Source of the DNA: Ottelia alismoides
Lineage: Eukaryota; Streptophyta; Magnoliopsida; Alismatales; Hydrocharitaceae
Assembly (NCBI GenBank): GCA_037367405.1
Contig: JAZKJV010003379.1
Location: 475,981 to 539,980, forward strand
Direction of reading: 5' to 3'
Length of the DNA: 64,000 nt
This document shows, piece by piece, positions 10,369 through 21,051 of this stretch. Both the position numbers and the translations under genes were made by a program. The notes below the pieces were generated by a model. That model was not told where the DNA came from. It saw nothing but the letters and a program-made list of their open reading frames with translations, and did no database searches. Positions within the stretch are counted from its first letter, which is position 1. Each line of letters starts with the position of its first letter.

Positions 10369-11847
10369 GCACGGCTTAGTAGTTTTCATTTTATTTTCGT
10401 TTTCATTTTCGCGGCTTTTCGCGGCTCTTTCAGAGCTCGCGACTTTTCGCAGCTTTTGTTTATATTTTATTTTTGTTTTATTTTGTTTTATTTTCTTTTC
10501 TTTTATTTTTGTTTTTGTTTGATTTTGAGTGTTTATTTTATTTTGCATTTTTGCATATATACCCTCATTTTCTTTTCATTTATTATTATTATTATTATTT
10601 GATTATTTTTATTGGTCTGACCATTCTGTTCTTTCTTGCGAGGGCCCGAGGACCGAGGCGGCCGATTTCGAAAAGCCGATGCAACCGCGAGAATCGGAGG
10701 CGGCTCCCTTCTGCACGGAGCCGCAGGAGAGCGTGAGAGGAGAGTTGAGTGGGAGAGGTTTAGTTTAGTTTCTTTTCATTTTTATTGTAATAATACAGGG
10801 ACTCGGAGACTTGAACTGTGGACTTGGTTGACTAGCGGGTCTGTTTCACCGAGCACCGGTGTGCTCGGGGGACCCTTAGGATTTTTGCGGCTTTTTCGCG
10901 GTTTTGATTTTTAGCAGCCTTTTCCGGTGTTTACGCGGTTTTTCATCAAGCCCCTAGACTTAGGATTTTCTGCTACTTGTGCCGTAATTAGTAGGATCCC
11001 CACACCTAATTATCTGCATGTTCCTATACTGCGCTTAATTGGACCTACTAATAATTGATTAATAAAAATAACTGATTCATCTCCTTCGTAGCCTACGTGC
11101 CGCAGCCTACCCCATAAAGCGCTTTCTCCTACCCCCGATTTGTCGGGCAGAGGAGGGGTAGGCCAAGACCGGACCTTTGGCTTGGAGGTCGGTGACCAGT
11201 TAGACGATTCTGCGAGTAGACTTGCTCATCTAGGACTCGGTTTTCACCGCTGCATCATTTAGGGTAGTTTACTTTCAGTCTTTAAATTTCTGCGTGGATC
11301 ACTTGCATGTAGAGTGCTGGAGGCAAGGTACACATTTCTATCTCAGCATGCATCATTGATTTCATCGCGCATCGGCTTTTTCGTCTTCTCCCCCCTGTTT
11401 TGGAAATAATAACCAGGAGAACCGAAAAATTCGTTAGGCCTTTGTCTTTATTGAAAAAAAATTAAAAAGAAAAACCATAAAATTGGGACTGCTAAAACTA
11501 TTGACCCTAAAAGACATTCACCTTAAAAATTTGTCTTGGGGAAAGCAACCCCCTCATTGTTTGGTTTGCTTGCGCGAGAGAGTGACCCGCACCCTAGGTA
11601 GAGCCCTCCGGTGCTATTTCCAGCTGACTATCGACTCTTCCGTGCGGGCCAGTCTGTTGGAATAGTATCGGGTATCCCAACAGGTCACGTAAGCGCTCTG
11701 ATAGATTGATTGTTCACCTAATAAAATTGGACAAGATAATTTGACCGAGCCTTTACGGTCTTCAGCTCGTGTTGTGTTGGTGAACAGAGGGTTTGGTTGC
11801 TCATCATAGTTTTTCCAGATCTCATCCACCCTACTCGTCAGATCAAG
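10369..11847 (+). other. A 5' untranslated leader
   Basis: 1.48 kb with no conserved protein frame. It holds a T-rich stretch with (ATT)n at 10580-10600, a GC-rich block at 10630-10760, a strong hairpin at 10849-10868 (CCGAGCAC-CGGT-GTGCTCGG) followed by a G-run, and a second stem-loop at 11128-11161 (CCTACCCC pairing with GGGGTAGG). Both regions recur in B and the first also in C, so they are candidate packaging or dimerisation structures. A pyrimidine-rich segment precedes gag. Confidence 0.7.
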
Positions 11848-14448
11848 ATGATGGGTAGACGCTCTCTTAGGCAGCCTCTGGTTGCACCGCTTTCGGGCAC
11901 GTCTACCCAATCATCTAGGTTGGCCCGCGAGAGCCGAGACCAGTTCTCCGAGCCCGAGTATGATTCTGCCCTGTTCCCCCTCGACCCCCTTTCTTTCGGT
12001 TCTAAGAGATATGAGCCAGAGGAGAGACTCGCAGATTTGACAGCACCTGAGTTTGGCTCGTTTGATTTTGCAGACGCCATGGCCGACAGTTCTGAGGATC
12101 GCTCCCGTCAGCCTGAGCACTTCGTATTGGACCAGGGAGCGATCAACTCCACCCTGATCGCCTCTTTAGAGACCGTCCAACAGCAATTGAGAGATCAGGG
12201 AGCATTCATGCTCGACATGAGGAGAGCGGTGAAGCAGATGCGAGCAGAGCGCGAGCAGAGGAGAGAGGGACCGAGGATCCCAGAGGATGCAGATGCAGCA
12301 GCCGCAGCAGCAGCCGCAGCAGCCGCCGCAGCCGCGGTAGGAGGACCACCGAGACCGATGCGGGAGTTGCACAACCCCGGATGGACGCTGACGCACCACT
12401 GGGTAGTACTTCCAGCCATCGTGGGGGACTTAAAGTTCCCCCCGAACACTTTGCAGCTACTCCCCCGCTTCCACGGGCTCGCTACTGAGGAGCCCCATCT
12501 CCACCTCCAGGAGTTTCTGATGATTTGCAGCACTGTCCACGACCGTCAGGTGTACCAGGACACGATCAGGATGATCGCCTTCCCCTTTTCCCTAGCAGAC
12601 AGAGCAGCCACCTGGCTGAAGCACTTGGGGAGGTTTGTTTACACCTGGGAGCAGCTCCGCACCGAGTACTTGAACAAGTACTATCCACTCGGGCGGACCA
12701 ATGCAGCGAGAGCCCTCATCAGCAACTTCTCCATGCTCCCCAACGAGCAATTCCATGAGGCATGGGAGAGGTTCCGTGAGCTTACAGATCGATGCCCGCA
12801 CCATGATATTTCGAAGCCGAACCTTGTGCAGAGCTTCTTCAGCGGGCTGACACCAGAGCTCCAGGGCTTGGTGAATGCTTCTTGTGGCGGGTCTTATTTC
12901 GCCAAGGATCACGACCAGGTCTGGGCCATCTACGAGGAGATGGCTGAGAACTATATGGTGATGTCCCAAACCAGGTTATACACTCAGGGCAGACCCCAGC
13001 AGCAGCCAGGACCCGTGAAGTACCAGAGGATAGCACGGGTCGATGCCGGTCCATCCAGTTCATCCGCAGTAGCAGCAGCACAGGCAGAGTCATCCGCTGC
13101 GGACATGGGTATTATCAGCGAGAAGTTGGACCGCATGGAGCTGATCGAGAAGAAGCAGGGCCAGGGCATCACTCAGATGGAGAAGATGGCACAGACTCTG
13201 AGCGACATGAAGACCCAGCTCATGTGTCTCCAGGAGGCATAGACGGCTTCACAGCCCCGTTTTCAGTCGCGAGGCGATACCGGCGGCAGCATCAGCTCGT
13301 CCCAGCGCTCCAGCTCCTTTCAGCAGCCTAGACAGGTTCACCTTGTACATGCAGAGCCGTACCAGCAGCCGCAGCCCACCTACCAGTCACCACCATCTCC
13401 AGACTTGCAGATGGTGGTATACAAGCCGGATCAGCCTCTGGCAGTATTCCCGCCAGCCCCATACGATGCAGAGCCGTTGATGGATGTCAACGGGATTTGG
13501 TATGACCGTCCTCAGCCTGGGATCCGACGAGACCATCCCGGATTCAGGTGGGGGAGTGGAGGTACCCAGCCCCAGCAACAGTCATCCGGTCAGGGAGGGC
13601 AGTATAGCCAGCAAAGGGATCACCAACAGCAGTAGCCCCCAGTTTACCAGTCATAGCCGCAGTCATCCTTCGTTCCTCATCCCTATCAGCAGCAGGGACA
13701 GTCTTGGAGACGTGAGCAGCAGGCTCACCAGCCACACCAGTTGTACCCTCCTTCTTACCCCTCTCACCAGCAGCAGCACCTGTCCCAGCAGCCTCATCAC
13801 CAGAGAGGCTACCCGTCGGGTTCCCACGAGAGCCCCGCTTTGGATGACATGGCCCGCCTCCTCACGGATCAGCAGGCTACCTTCAGATGGGAGATGGACG
13901 AGTTCCGCCAGGAGATGCGGGACATTGTGAGAGGGAAGGCCGCCATTCCCGCCCAGATAGAGCCGAATCCCAATAGCCTGAAGCAGAAATCTGAGCAGGT
14001 AGCTTACACTGAGCACGCCACTCCTAGTGATCCATTTATTGATACATCTTCGGATCTTTTTGATGTTGATTTTGTTACGCTTAGGAGCGGTAGGACACCA
14101 GCAGGCGGCGACGCCTCGTCTGAGCTACACCACGAGGATACATCCGGGGCGCCAGATGAGGAGGAGGAGAGCGGTACTGAGGCCTCTCATGATGATGATG
14201 GTGGTACTGATGCCACCAAGGATGCTGATCCCACCGGCAGTACTGAGGCTGCCGCTTCACCAGTTCGAGGATGTGGTACTGACGCCACCTGAGTTGCCGA
14301 GCCAGCACGCGGTACTGAGGCCACGAGACGTCCAGCAGAGCCAGCCCGTGGTAGTACCGAGGCCACCGGTGTTCATTCAGAGAGAGTTGTTGTTTTTCCT
14401 CATGCTGATGTATCTCAGAACACTGTTTTGAATAAAGGAAAAGGTTAG
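11848..14448 (+). pseudogene. A gag, with multiple stops
   Basis: Gag of an Athila-type element, 70-80% of the way intact. I start at the ATG giving MMGRRSLRQPLVAPLSG because B has the same start; an in-frame extension upstream is not shared. Residues about 150-163 are a run of roughly 14 Ala; the capsid-like domain spans about 195-380 (FPPNTLQLLPRFHG, ATWLKHLGRFVYTWEQLR, YYPLGRTNAARALISNF, FHEAWERFRELTDRCPHH, YFAKDHDQVWAIYEEMAENY). A Gln/Pro-rich tail follows and I see no CCHC knuckle. Stops: TAG 13240-13242, 13633-13635 and 13654-13656, TGA 14290-14292, and TAG 14446-14448 beside a 1-base deletion that moves protease to another frame. The first stop is CAG in B. Confidence 0.9.
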
Positions 14449-14465
14449 TTTCTTCTGGTCCCACT

Positions 14466-15842
14466 GTGGTGATTGATGTATGTGCGGATCCGGCCGTCGA
14501 GCTGTCTAGACCTATTCCTAGTCCTTCATCTGAGAAGGACCCTGTGATCCCCTTCCCTAGAGCCCTTCTGATTGGGAAGGGGAAGAAAAGAGAAAAAGAC
14601 CCAAAAAAGAGAGAGCAGGAGGAGTTCAGCCAGAGCATGATCGACAGATTTCACATACAGCTGACCCTTCAGGAGGCTTTGCAGCACATCCCCCTTCTTC
14701 AGCGATCATTGAGAGATAGGACTACAGTCAGGAGGAGAAGGAGGAACCATCATTCAGAGATACATGTGCTGACGAAAGCCACGTGCTTCACGATCCAGAA
14801 CCGTCTGCCGGCCAAGAGGCCAGATTCAGGAGCCCCGTATGTCAGATGTCAGAATAGTGAGCAGAGGCTCGACCGGACTCTATTGGATAGCGGATCATCT
14901 ATCAACCTCCTTCCGGCAACCCTTCTCGACCGCTTCGAGTTGGGCACTCTTAGACAGAGCAGGACAGTCCTTCAGTTTGCTGATCGATCTGTCAAGAGGC
15001 CGAAGGGGTTGTTGCGAGACGTTATCGTCACTATTCAGGGCCTGCAATTCCCTGTGGACTTCGTAGTGTTGGACATGGAGATCCCTGATTCAGTGGCTGA
15101 TACCCCCATCATCCTCGGTCGTCCGTTCTTGGCCACAGCTAAGGCAGCGACTGATCATGATAGCGGGAAGGTATACTTTCGCATCGAGGGCGAGAGTGTA
15201 CAAATAGAGACGGTCGAGGACTACAGAGCCAGAGAGAGAGCATGCTCAGAGACCAGCACCGATACAGAGCAGCTGACAGATGTCGGGCTAGACATCCACC
15301 AGGACTGTGATTTTGTGATCACAGATGATGAGGCAGCATGGGCAGACCCTTCAGCACATGCCATCCTCTCATTTCCAGACACCGCTGATGCCGAGATGAT
15401 AGCAGAGGAGAGCTTGGAGAGCACAACCCTGGTCCAGGATATTTCAGTGGCAGCAGAGCCGGTTCCCGATCGCGACACGATTTCGAGTGATGGTGGTACT
15501 GAGACCACCTTGTGTGACGGTGGTACTGATGCCACCTTGTTTGATGCAGATCCCTCGGATTCAGAGTCTGATTGGGCAGATTGTGATGATCAGATGCCAG
15601 ACCTGAGTCCACCAGAGCCTACAGATGAGGAGGAGGTAGAGGCAGAGCAGATCAGAGACAACACAGTTGAGCAGCCTTCTCCAGATCCAGTTTGCGAGAG
15701 CTCGTCTTCTTTCTCCCAGGCAGAGTTGGCAGATTTAGCAGCATTCACACATCTTCTTCCGAAGCCAGATTTGCCAGCACCAAGCTGTCCAGAGCTGAAG
15801 CCGCTCCCTACTTCGCTGAAGTATCGGTTCCTTGCGGGTTAA
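14466..15842 (+). pseudogene. A aspartic protease and linker to RT
   Basis: Begins in the new frame after the deletion near 14446. A basic, helical stretch (EEFSQSMIDRFHIQLTLQEALQHIPLLQRSL) precedes the protease, whose active site is LLDSGSSINLLP (DSG 14886-14894), with PIILGRPFLATAKA as the second conserved strand. An acidic linker of about 180 residues follows, rich in Asp/Glu/Ser and with the GGTETT and GGTDAT motifs also found in gag. The frame ends at TAA 15840-15842, inside LAG-stop-PEMYPV where B reads LAGDPEMYPV, so this too is a lesion. The protease would release Gag, RT and integrase. Confidence 0.88.
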
Positions 15843-17549
15843 CCTGAGATGTACCCAGTCATCATCTCCGCCGATCTGACTGGAGAACAAGAATCCAGTT
15901 TGATGGGGGTTCTTGAAAAGAACCGCAAGGTAATCGGATGGAGCGTAGCAGATCTCCATGGGATTAGTCCATCAGTGTGCTCCCACCATATTTATCTCGA
16001 GGAGGGGGCTAAGCCGTCGCGTGAGTTCCAGCGGCGGCTGAACCCCAACCTGAGAGAGGTAGTGATGAAGGAAATATCAAAATGGTGGAGTGCAGATTTT
16101 ATTTATCCCATTTCCGACTCCAAATGGGTCAGCCCCTTGCATGTGGTGCCCAAGAAGACGGGCATCACGACTGTGATCAGAGAGTCGGGAGAGGAGATTG
16201 CTACACGAGTACCCACCTCTTGGAGGGTCTGTGTTGACTACAGGAGACTCAACCAGGCCACCAAGAAGGACCATTTCCCCCTGCCTTTTATTGACCAGAT
16301 CATCGAGAGACTGGCAGGGAAGAGCCATTATTGCTTCCTGGATGGGTACTCGGGCTACAACCAGGTGGCCATCGCCCCTGAGGATCAGGAGAAGACCACC
16401 TTTACCTGTCCCTTCGGTACATATGCCTTTCGACGCATGCCATTTGGCCTATGCAATGCCCCTACGACTTTTCAGAGGTGCATGTTGTCGATCTTTTCGG
16501 ACATGGTAGGGGAGTGTTTGGAGGTCTTCATGGACGATTTCTCGGTCTACGGCGACGGATTCGACTCCTGTCTTGACTACCTAGACCAGGTACTCCAACG
16601 ATGTATTGAGTTCCATTTGGTTCTTTCTTGGGAGAAGAGTCACTTCATGGTGACTCAAGGGACGGTGCTTGGCCATATCATCTCCAACAGGGGCATGGAG
16701 GTTGATCCGGCCAAGGTTGATGTCATTAGAAAACTTGCACCGCCGTCCAATTTGAGGCAGCTACGGTCATTCCTGGGGCACGTTGGGTTCTATCGGAGAT
16801 TTATTCATGATTTCAGCAGGATTGCCCGGCCGTTGACTGACCTCTTGACGAAAGACATCGAGTTCCTTGTCGATGACAAGTGTCTTTCGTCCTTTGCGAC
16901 TCTCCAGCAGTGTGTTATTGAGGCTCCTATCCTCCAGCCGCCTGATTGGTCTCTCCCATTCGAGATCATGACAGATGCCTCTGATTTTGCCGTAGGGGTC
17001 GTGCTGGGACAGAGGAGGGATGGAGTCCCCTTTGCTATCCACTACGCTAGCCGCACATTGGATTCCGCCCAGCGGAATTACACGGTCACAGAGAAGGAGA
17101 TGCTAGCCGTAGTGTTCGCCCTAGATAAGTTTCGATCTTATATCATTGGATCTAGAGTGACCCTGTACACAGATCACACTGCCATCAGGTACCTCATGGC
17201 AAAGAAGGATGCCAAGGCCAGACTTACTGGATGGATCCTTCGACTCCAGGAGTTCGACATAGAGATCAAGGATAAGCCTGGAGTCAAGAATGTAGTGGCG
17301 GATCACCTCTCCCGTATAGAGCAGCCTGAGGAGTCTGAGCAGATAGATCCTATTTGTGAGACCTTCCCAGATGAGGCGATCCTTGCTATCGCCTCACTCC
17401 CGTGGTATGCCGATATTGTAAACTTTCTCGTTGCTTGGAAAGTTCCACAAGATTGGCCCAGGCAGAGGCTTGAGACCTTCCTTGCGAAGGCCAAGTCCTA
17501 CCACTGGGAGGATCCCATCCTTTACCACGAAGGAGGGGATAGCGTCTAG
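15843..17549 (+). pseudogene. A reverse transcriptase and RNase H
   Basis: One open frame of about 568 codons. Reverse transcriptase motifs: [76 protein letters not shown], and the active site [12 protein letters not shown] with both Asp present (16533-16538). The connection region ([15 protein letters not shown]) is followed by RNase H with [38 protein letters not shown] and VVADHLSR, so the four acidic residues are in place. It ends at TAG 17547-17549, where B has Trp (TGG). The stops on both sides separate this best-kept part of A from gag and integrase. Confidence 0.92.
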
Positions 17550-18683
17550 CGTCGGTGTATTCCTCAGGAGGAACACCATAGCGTCCTCACTTACTGCCAC
17601 AAGCTTGAGGCAGGAGGACATCATTCTGGGAGGAGAATGGCACAGAAAGTGCTCCAATCCGGCTTGTGGTGGCCTACCCTCTTCAAGGACTTTGATGAGT
17701 TCGTTAAGAGGTGTACTGACTGTCAGAGGATGGGCACTTGTGGACAGCGTGATATGATGCCGATGTAGCCCATTCACTTCTGTGAGGTTTTTGACGCATG
17801 GGGCATCGATTTCATGGGTCCATTCCCTAAGAGTCAGGGATTTGAGTACATTCTATTGGCCGTAGATTATGTTAGTCGTTGAGTTGAGGCTATCCCTGCC
17901 CGAGCCGCTGATGCAAGGACAGTTTGCAGATTTTTGAGGAAACACATCATCACGTGGTTCGGGGTTCCACGAGTTCTGATTTCAGATGGGGGGTCTCATT
18001 TCATCAACGACCAGGTGAAGGCCCTTGCTAGCGAGTTCGGTATAGACCATCGTGTTGCTACACCTTACCATCCATAGACGAATGGTCTAGCCGAGGTGTC
18101 GAATAGGGAGATCAAGACTATACTGCAGAAAGTCGTCCACCCTGACCGAAAGGATTGGTCACAGCTTTTGGACTCAGTCTTGTTGGCATATAGGACATCT
18201 TTTAAGACACCATTGGGCACATCTCCCTTTCGCCTCGTATATGGCAAGCCGTGCCATTTACCCGTTGAGCTAAGGCACAGGTCACTTTGGGCAGTTACTG
18301 ATATTCTTATGGATCCATATGGTGTAGGAGACCAGAGGAGGGCAGAGTTAGCAGCTCTGGAGGAGTTGAGAGATACCGCTTTCTCAAACAGCCTACAGTA
18401 TAAGGAGAGAGTGAAGGAGTGGCATGATTCTCACATCAGCCACAAGCATTTTGAGATTGGACAGAGAGTATGGCTGTTTGATGCGAGGCTTCGTTTATTT
18501 CCAGGGAAGCTACAGAGCAAGTGGAAGGGACCCTACTTGGTCAGAAAGGTACACGACAACGGTAGCATTGATATATCCGAGTTGTCTTCTGAGAGTACCT
18601 TTCGAGTGAACGGCCAGCGGCTCAAGCCATTTCTAGATCATGAGCCGCGGGTCGTTGATCTTGCCCCTATTCATTTTGCGTGA
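17550..18683 (+). pseudogene. A integrase, three internal stops
   Basis: Same frame as RT. The N-terminal zinc finger has HH at HHSVLTYCH and the pair CTDC. The catalytic core has Asp in [10 protein letters not shown], Asp in VLISDGGSHF and Glu in GLAEVSNREIK, so the DDE triad is kept. The C-terminal domain contains FEIGQRVWLFDARLRLFPGKLQSKWKGPYLV and ends RVNGQRLKPFLDHEPRVVDLAPIHFA, with natural stop TGA at 18681-18683 and no chromodomain. Breaks: TAG 17766-17768 (Gln in B), TGA 17880-17882 (Trp in B), TAG 18075-18077 (Gln in B), all explicable as C:G to T:A changes. Confidence 0.9.
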
Positions 18684-20744
18684 GATGTGGTCTTTGACTC
18701 ACATCTAATGCATCTCACGCCTGAGTTTCACTGATCTTCCGCCTTGTATAGATCCAGATGTCTATATCACCACATTCTTTAGTCCCACATCCCCTTCTTC
18801 ATCTATTGATTATGCTATACTTAGGGTGCACTTTACCCTATGTATAGGGGGGATGTGAGACCTTTGGGTATTTCTTTTGTTTCTTTCTACCCCTGTTTTG
18901 ATGCCTATACTTAGGGATATTTCACCCTAAATATAGGTGGGGTAGACCCTGTACATTCTCCTCTCGGTTTTTCCCTTAGTATACAGCCTGCTATACTTAG
19001 GATTACTTGATCCTAAGTATAGGGGGAAGACCCGAGACCCTCTTGACTTTCTATTTCATTCATTCGTCTTTGTATATAGACTTTCTTTTCACTTCCCTAT
19101 ACCTAGCACGAGTTATGTCTTCTTCATCGCTCTTGACTCTGAGGATATCGTTCGAGCTAAGTATAGGGGTGTGTGTATATATTTCATATATACTTTAGCC
19201 ATAACTCGTACTTTGTGTGAGTGTGTTAATAAATAAAATGGCTAAAAACCCTAAAAATCACAAAAATAAAAAATTTTTCATGTACATAAACTTCTTTTAT
19301 TTGCACATAAATAGCTAGTGTACAAATTATTTTTGTAAAAGTGATTTCAAAAATCTTTTGTGTAAAGCTTGTGTAAATATTTTCCTATCAAAATTATGTA
19401 TATAGTACAAAATTTTTCCAAAATGTTTTGAAAATAAAAAATTTGCAAAAATCTTGTGTAAATGTGTGTAAATATCTTTTTGCAAAACTTGCACTTCATG
19501 CATCATCCATTCATGATTTCAAAACATTTTTCAAAAATTTTGCATGTTTGTAAAATTTGTGTAAATAGCATCTTTTTGTACATATGTATATAGTTTTTCT
19601 GGATGATAGTTGACATTTAAACTAGCCTGGAATCAAATTGAGAAATGGAGCTTGATTAAGATCTTAATCCACATAACTTCTAAGAGGAACCTAATAGGGC
19701 TTAGGTTTAAGGCTTTTCAGGTCCATGGTGACTTAATTCTTTGAGTCCACTAGGCTATGATCACATGTCATCTCAATGAGCCTAAGTAGAGCACTTAACA
19801 ACAACACATGACTCATATAGATTATGGCTTTACTTGGACACCAACACTATGCACCGAGCTCTCTACGGATGAGGTGGTGAGGAGGCAGTCTTCCTTGACT
19901 TGGGGTAGCATATGAGGGTAGTACTTCTAGGCGGAACCTCTCTTCTTCTTTTAGTGAAGGAAGTGCGTCTCAACTTGGTCTGGTTGCCATGAGATCTAAC
20001 GACGGGAGTTGTGGGTTGCAATAAAGCTTCAAAAGAGGGATAGTCTACTGGCTCAAGAGGAAAAACTCCTTGTATATATGCTGCACATGTATATGTTGTA
20101 TAGATGCACTTGAAAAAAAATGCAAAAAGAAAATACCTCCAAAAAAGTGGTGGGTCTGAGAGAAAATGATAATCCCACCGGAGTATGTATATAGAGTGCA
20201 ATAAGCAAAGCTTGAGTATCATGATCTACCTGATGTAGCTTGCAGCAGGGAGACTTGGCTACACTGGTCAAGCTCCCAAGGGTACTAGGGTACACTGGCC
20301 TTGACCCATTCTCTTCTTCCTCCTCTTCTTGAGCGGTTGGACTTGAACTTAGAAGGGAATACCCCGCTCCTCGAGGAAAGAGTGGCCAGCTTGAGGTCAT
20401 AGAGTTACCTTGTTGAGGAGGGTTGTCAAGTTGCCATTTCTGAGGTGGAGAGCTTAGACCTCACATTCACAGGACAAGAAAAGATTCATGGTCTTCAGGG
20501 TTTGTGATTGATGACTTGATCTGATCTGGAGCATTGAGGAGTCTTGGTTGTAGATTAGTGGAACTTAGAGGCTGTTGAGTTTTAGACCTAAGTCCAAATA
20601 AGGTTCCGACACATGAATAATCCAAAGATCTGATCGAGCTCCATACCTTAATTTAATGAAGGCAATTTAATAATCAGCCTTGATCCTTGTACATTCTCTT
20701 TTTCTTTTTCTTTATTTCTTTTTCACTTCTTTTTCAAATAAGTG
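18684..20744 (+). other. A 3' non-coding region
   Basis: Two kb between pol and the polypurine tract. No env-like frame of useful length is visible. In order: the hairpin array (18815-19169), an AT-rich stretch full of TTTGTAAAT-like words (19240-19620), and a moderately GC region with two blocks also present in B and C: 20009-20069 (contains AATAAAGCTTCAAAAGAGGG) and 20345-20377 (ACTTAGAAGGGAATACCCCG). A T/C-rich tract closes it. Confidence 0.75.
18815..19169 (+). repeat. A array of four hairpins carrying PPT-like ends
   Basis: Hairpins at 18815-18852, 18904-18942, 18991-19026 and 19096-19169. The third is a perfect 13-bp stem, CTATACTTAGGAT and ATCCTAAGTATAG, loop TACTTG. Three of the four are followed by a G-run, giving (A)AGTATAGGGG(G), close to the true polypurine tract before the 3' LTR. 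The fourth has a long loop containing CACGAGTTATG, with a second complementary copy (CATAACTCGTAC) at about 19200. Confidence 0.85.
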
Positions 20745-20780
20745 TTTGCTAAGGGACTAGCAAAGTTAAGTATAGGGGGG
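20745..20780 (+). other. A polypurine tract with adjacent hairpin
   Basis: TTTGCTA-AGGGAC-TAGCAAA (20745-20764) is directly followed by GTTAAGTATAGGGGGG (20765-20780) and then the 3' LTR start TGATGAAT at 20781. The purine tract primes plus-strand DNA. The hairpin is conserved in B and C. Confidence 0.88.
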
Positions 20781-21051
20781 TGATGAATACTCATTCATCA
20801 CTCTTTATTCTTATATTTTAGCTACAAAAACCTTTGCAAATGCATGTATATAGTTGTAAATAGAAATAATTACCAAAAGCATGCATTGTGTAAAAATCTA
20901 TAATTAGCATGTTTTTATGCAAAAATAAAAGAATAAAGATTAAAAAGAAAAAGAGGGAAATATTTAGAATAAATATTGAGCAACCTAACCCAAGGGAGGG
21001 CTCAACATGGGCCTGACCGCATAAAAGCCAAAGTAGAGAGAGATAGGGGCT
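20781..21051 (+). mobile_element. A 3' LTR, piece 1
   Basis: Matches 6684-6954 of the 5' LTR with a few substitutions. It ends where element B is inserted; the last five bases (21047-21051, GGGCT) are B's TSD. Confidence 0.95.

Noticed and set aside
12166..12533. Antisense frames with Cys-rich or Ala-rich repeats over gag
   Set aside because: Shadows of the gag Ala run; gag itself is the conserved frame.
14440..14466. Programmed frameshift between gag and protease in A
   Set aside because: B reads through in one frame, and A is one base shorter at this point, so this is a deletion.
18684..20780. An env-like gene between pol and the 3' LTR, as reported for some Athila elements
   Set aside because: No frame of convincing length or with signal peptide and membrane segments in A, B or C; only short conserved blocks remain.
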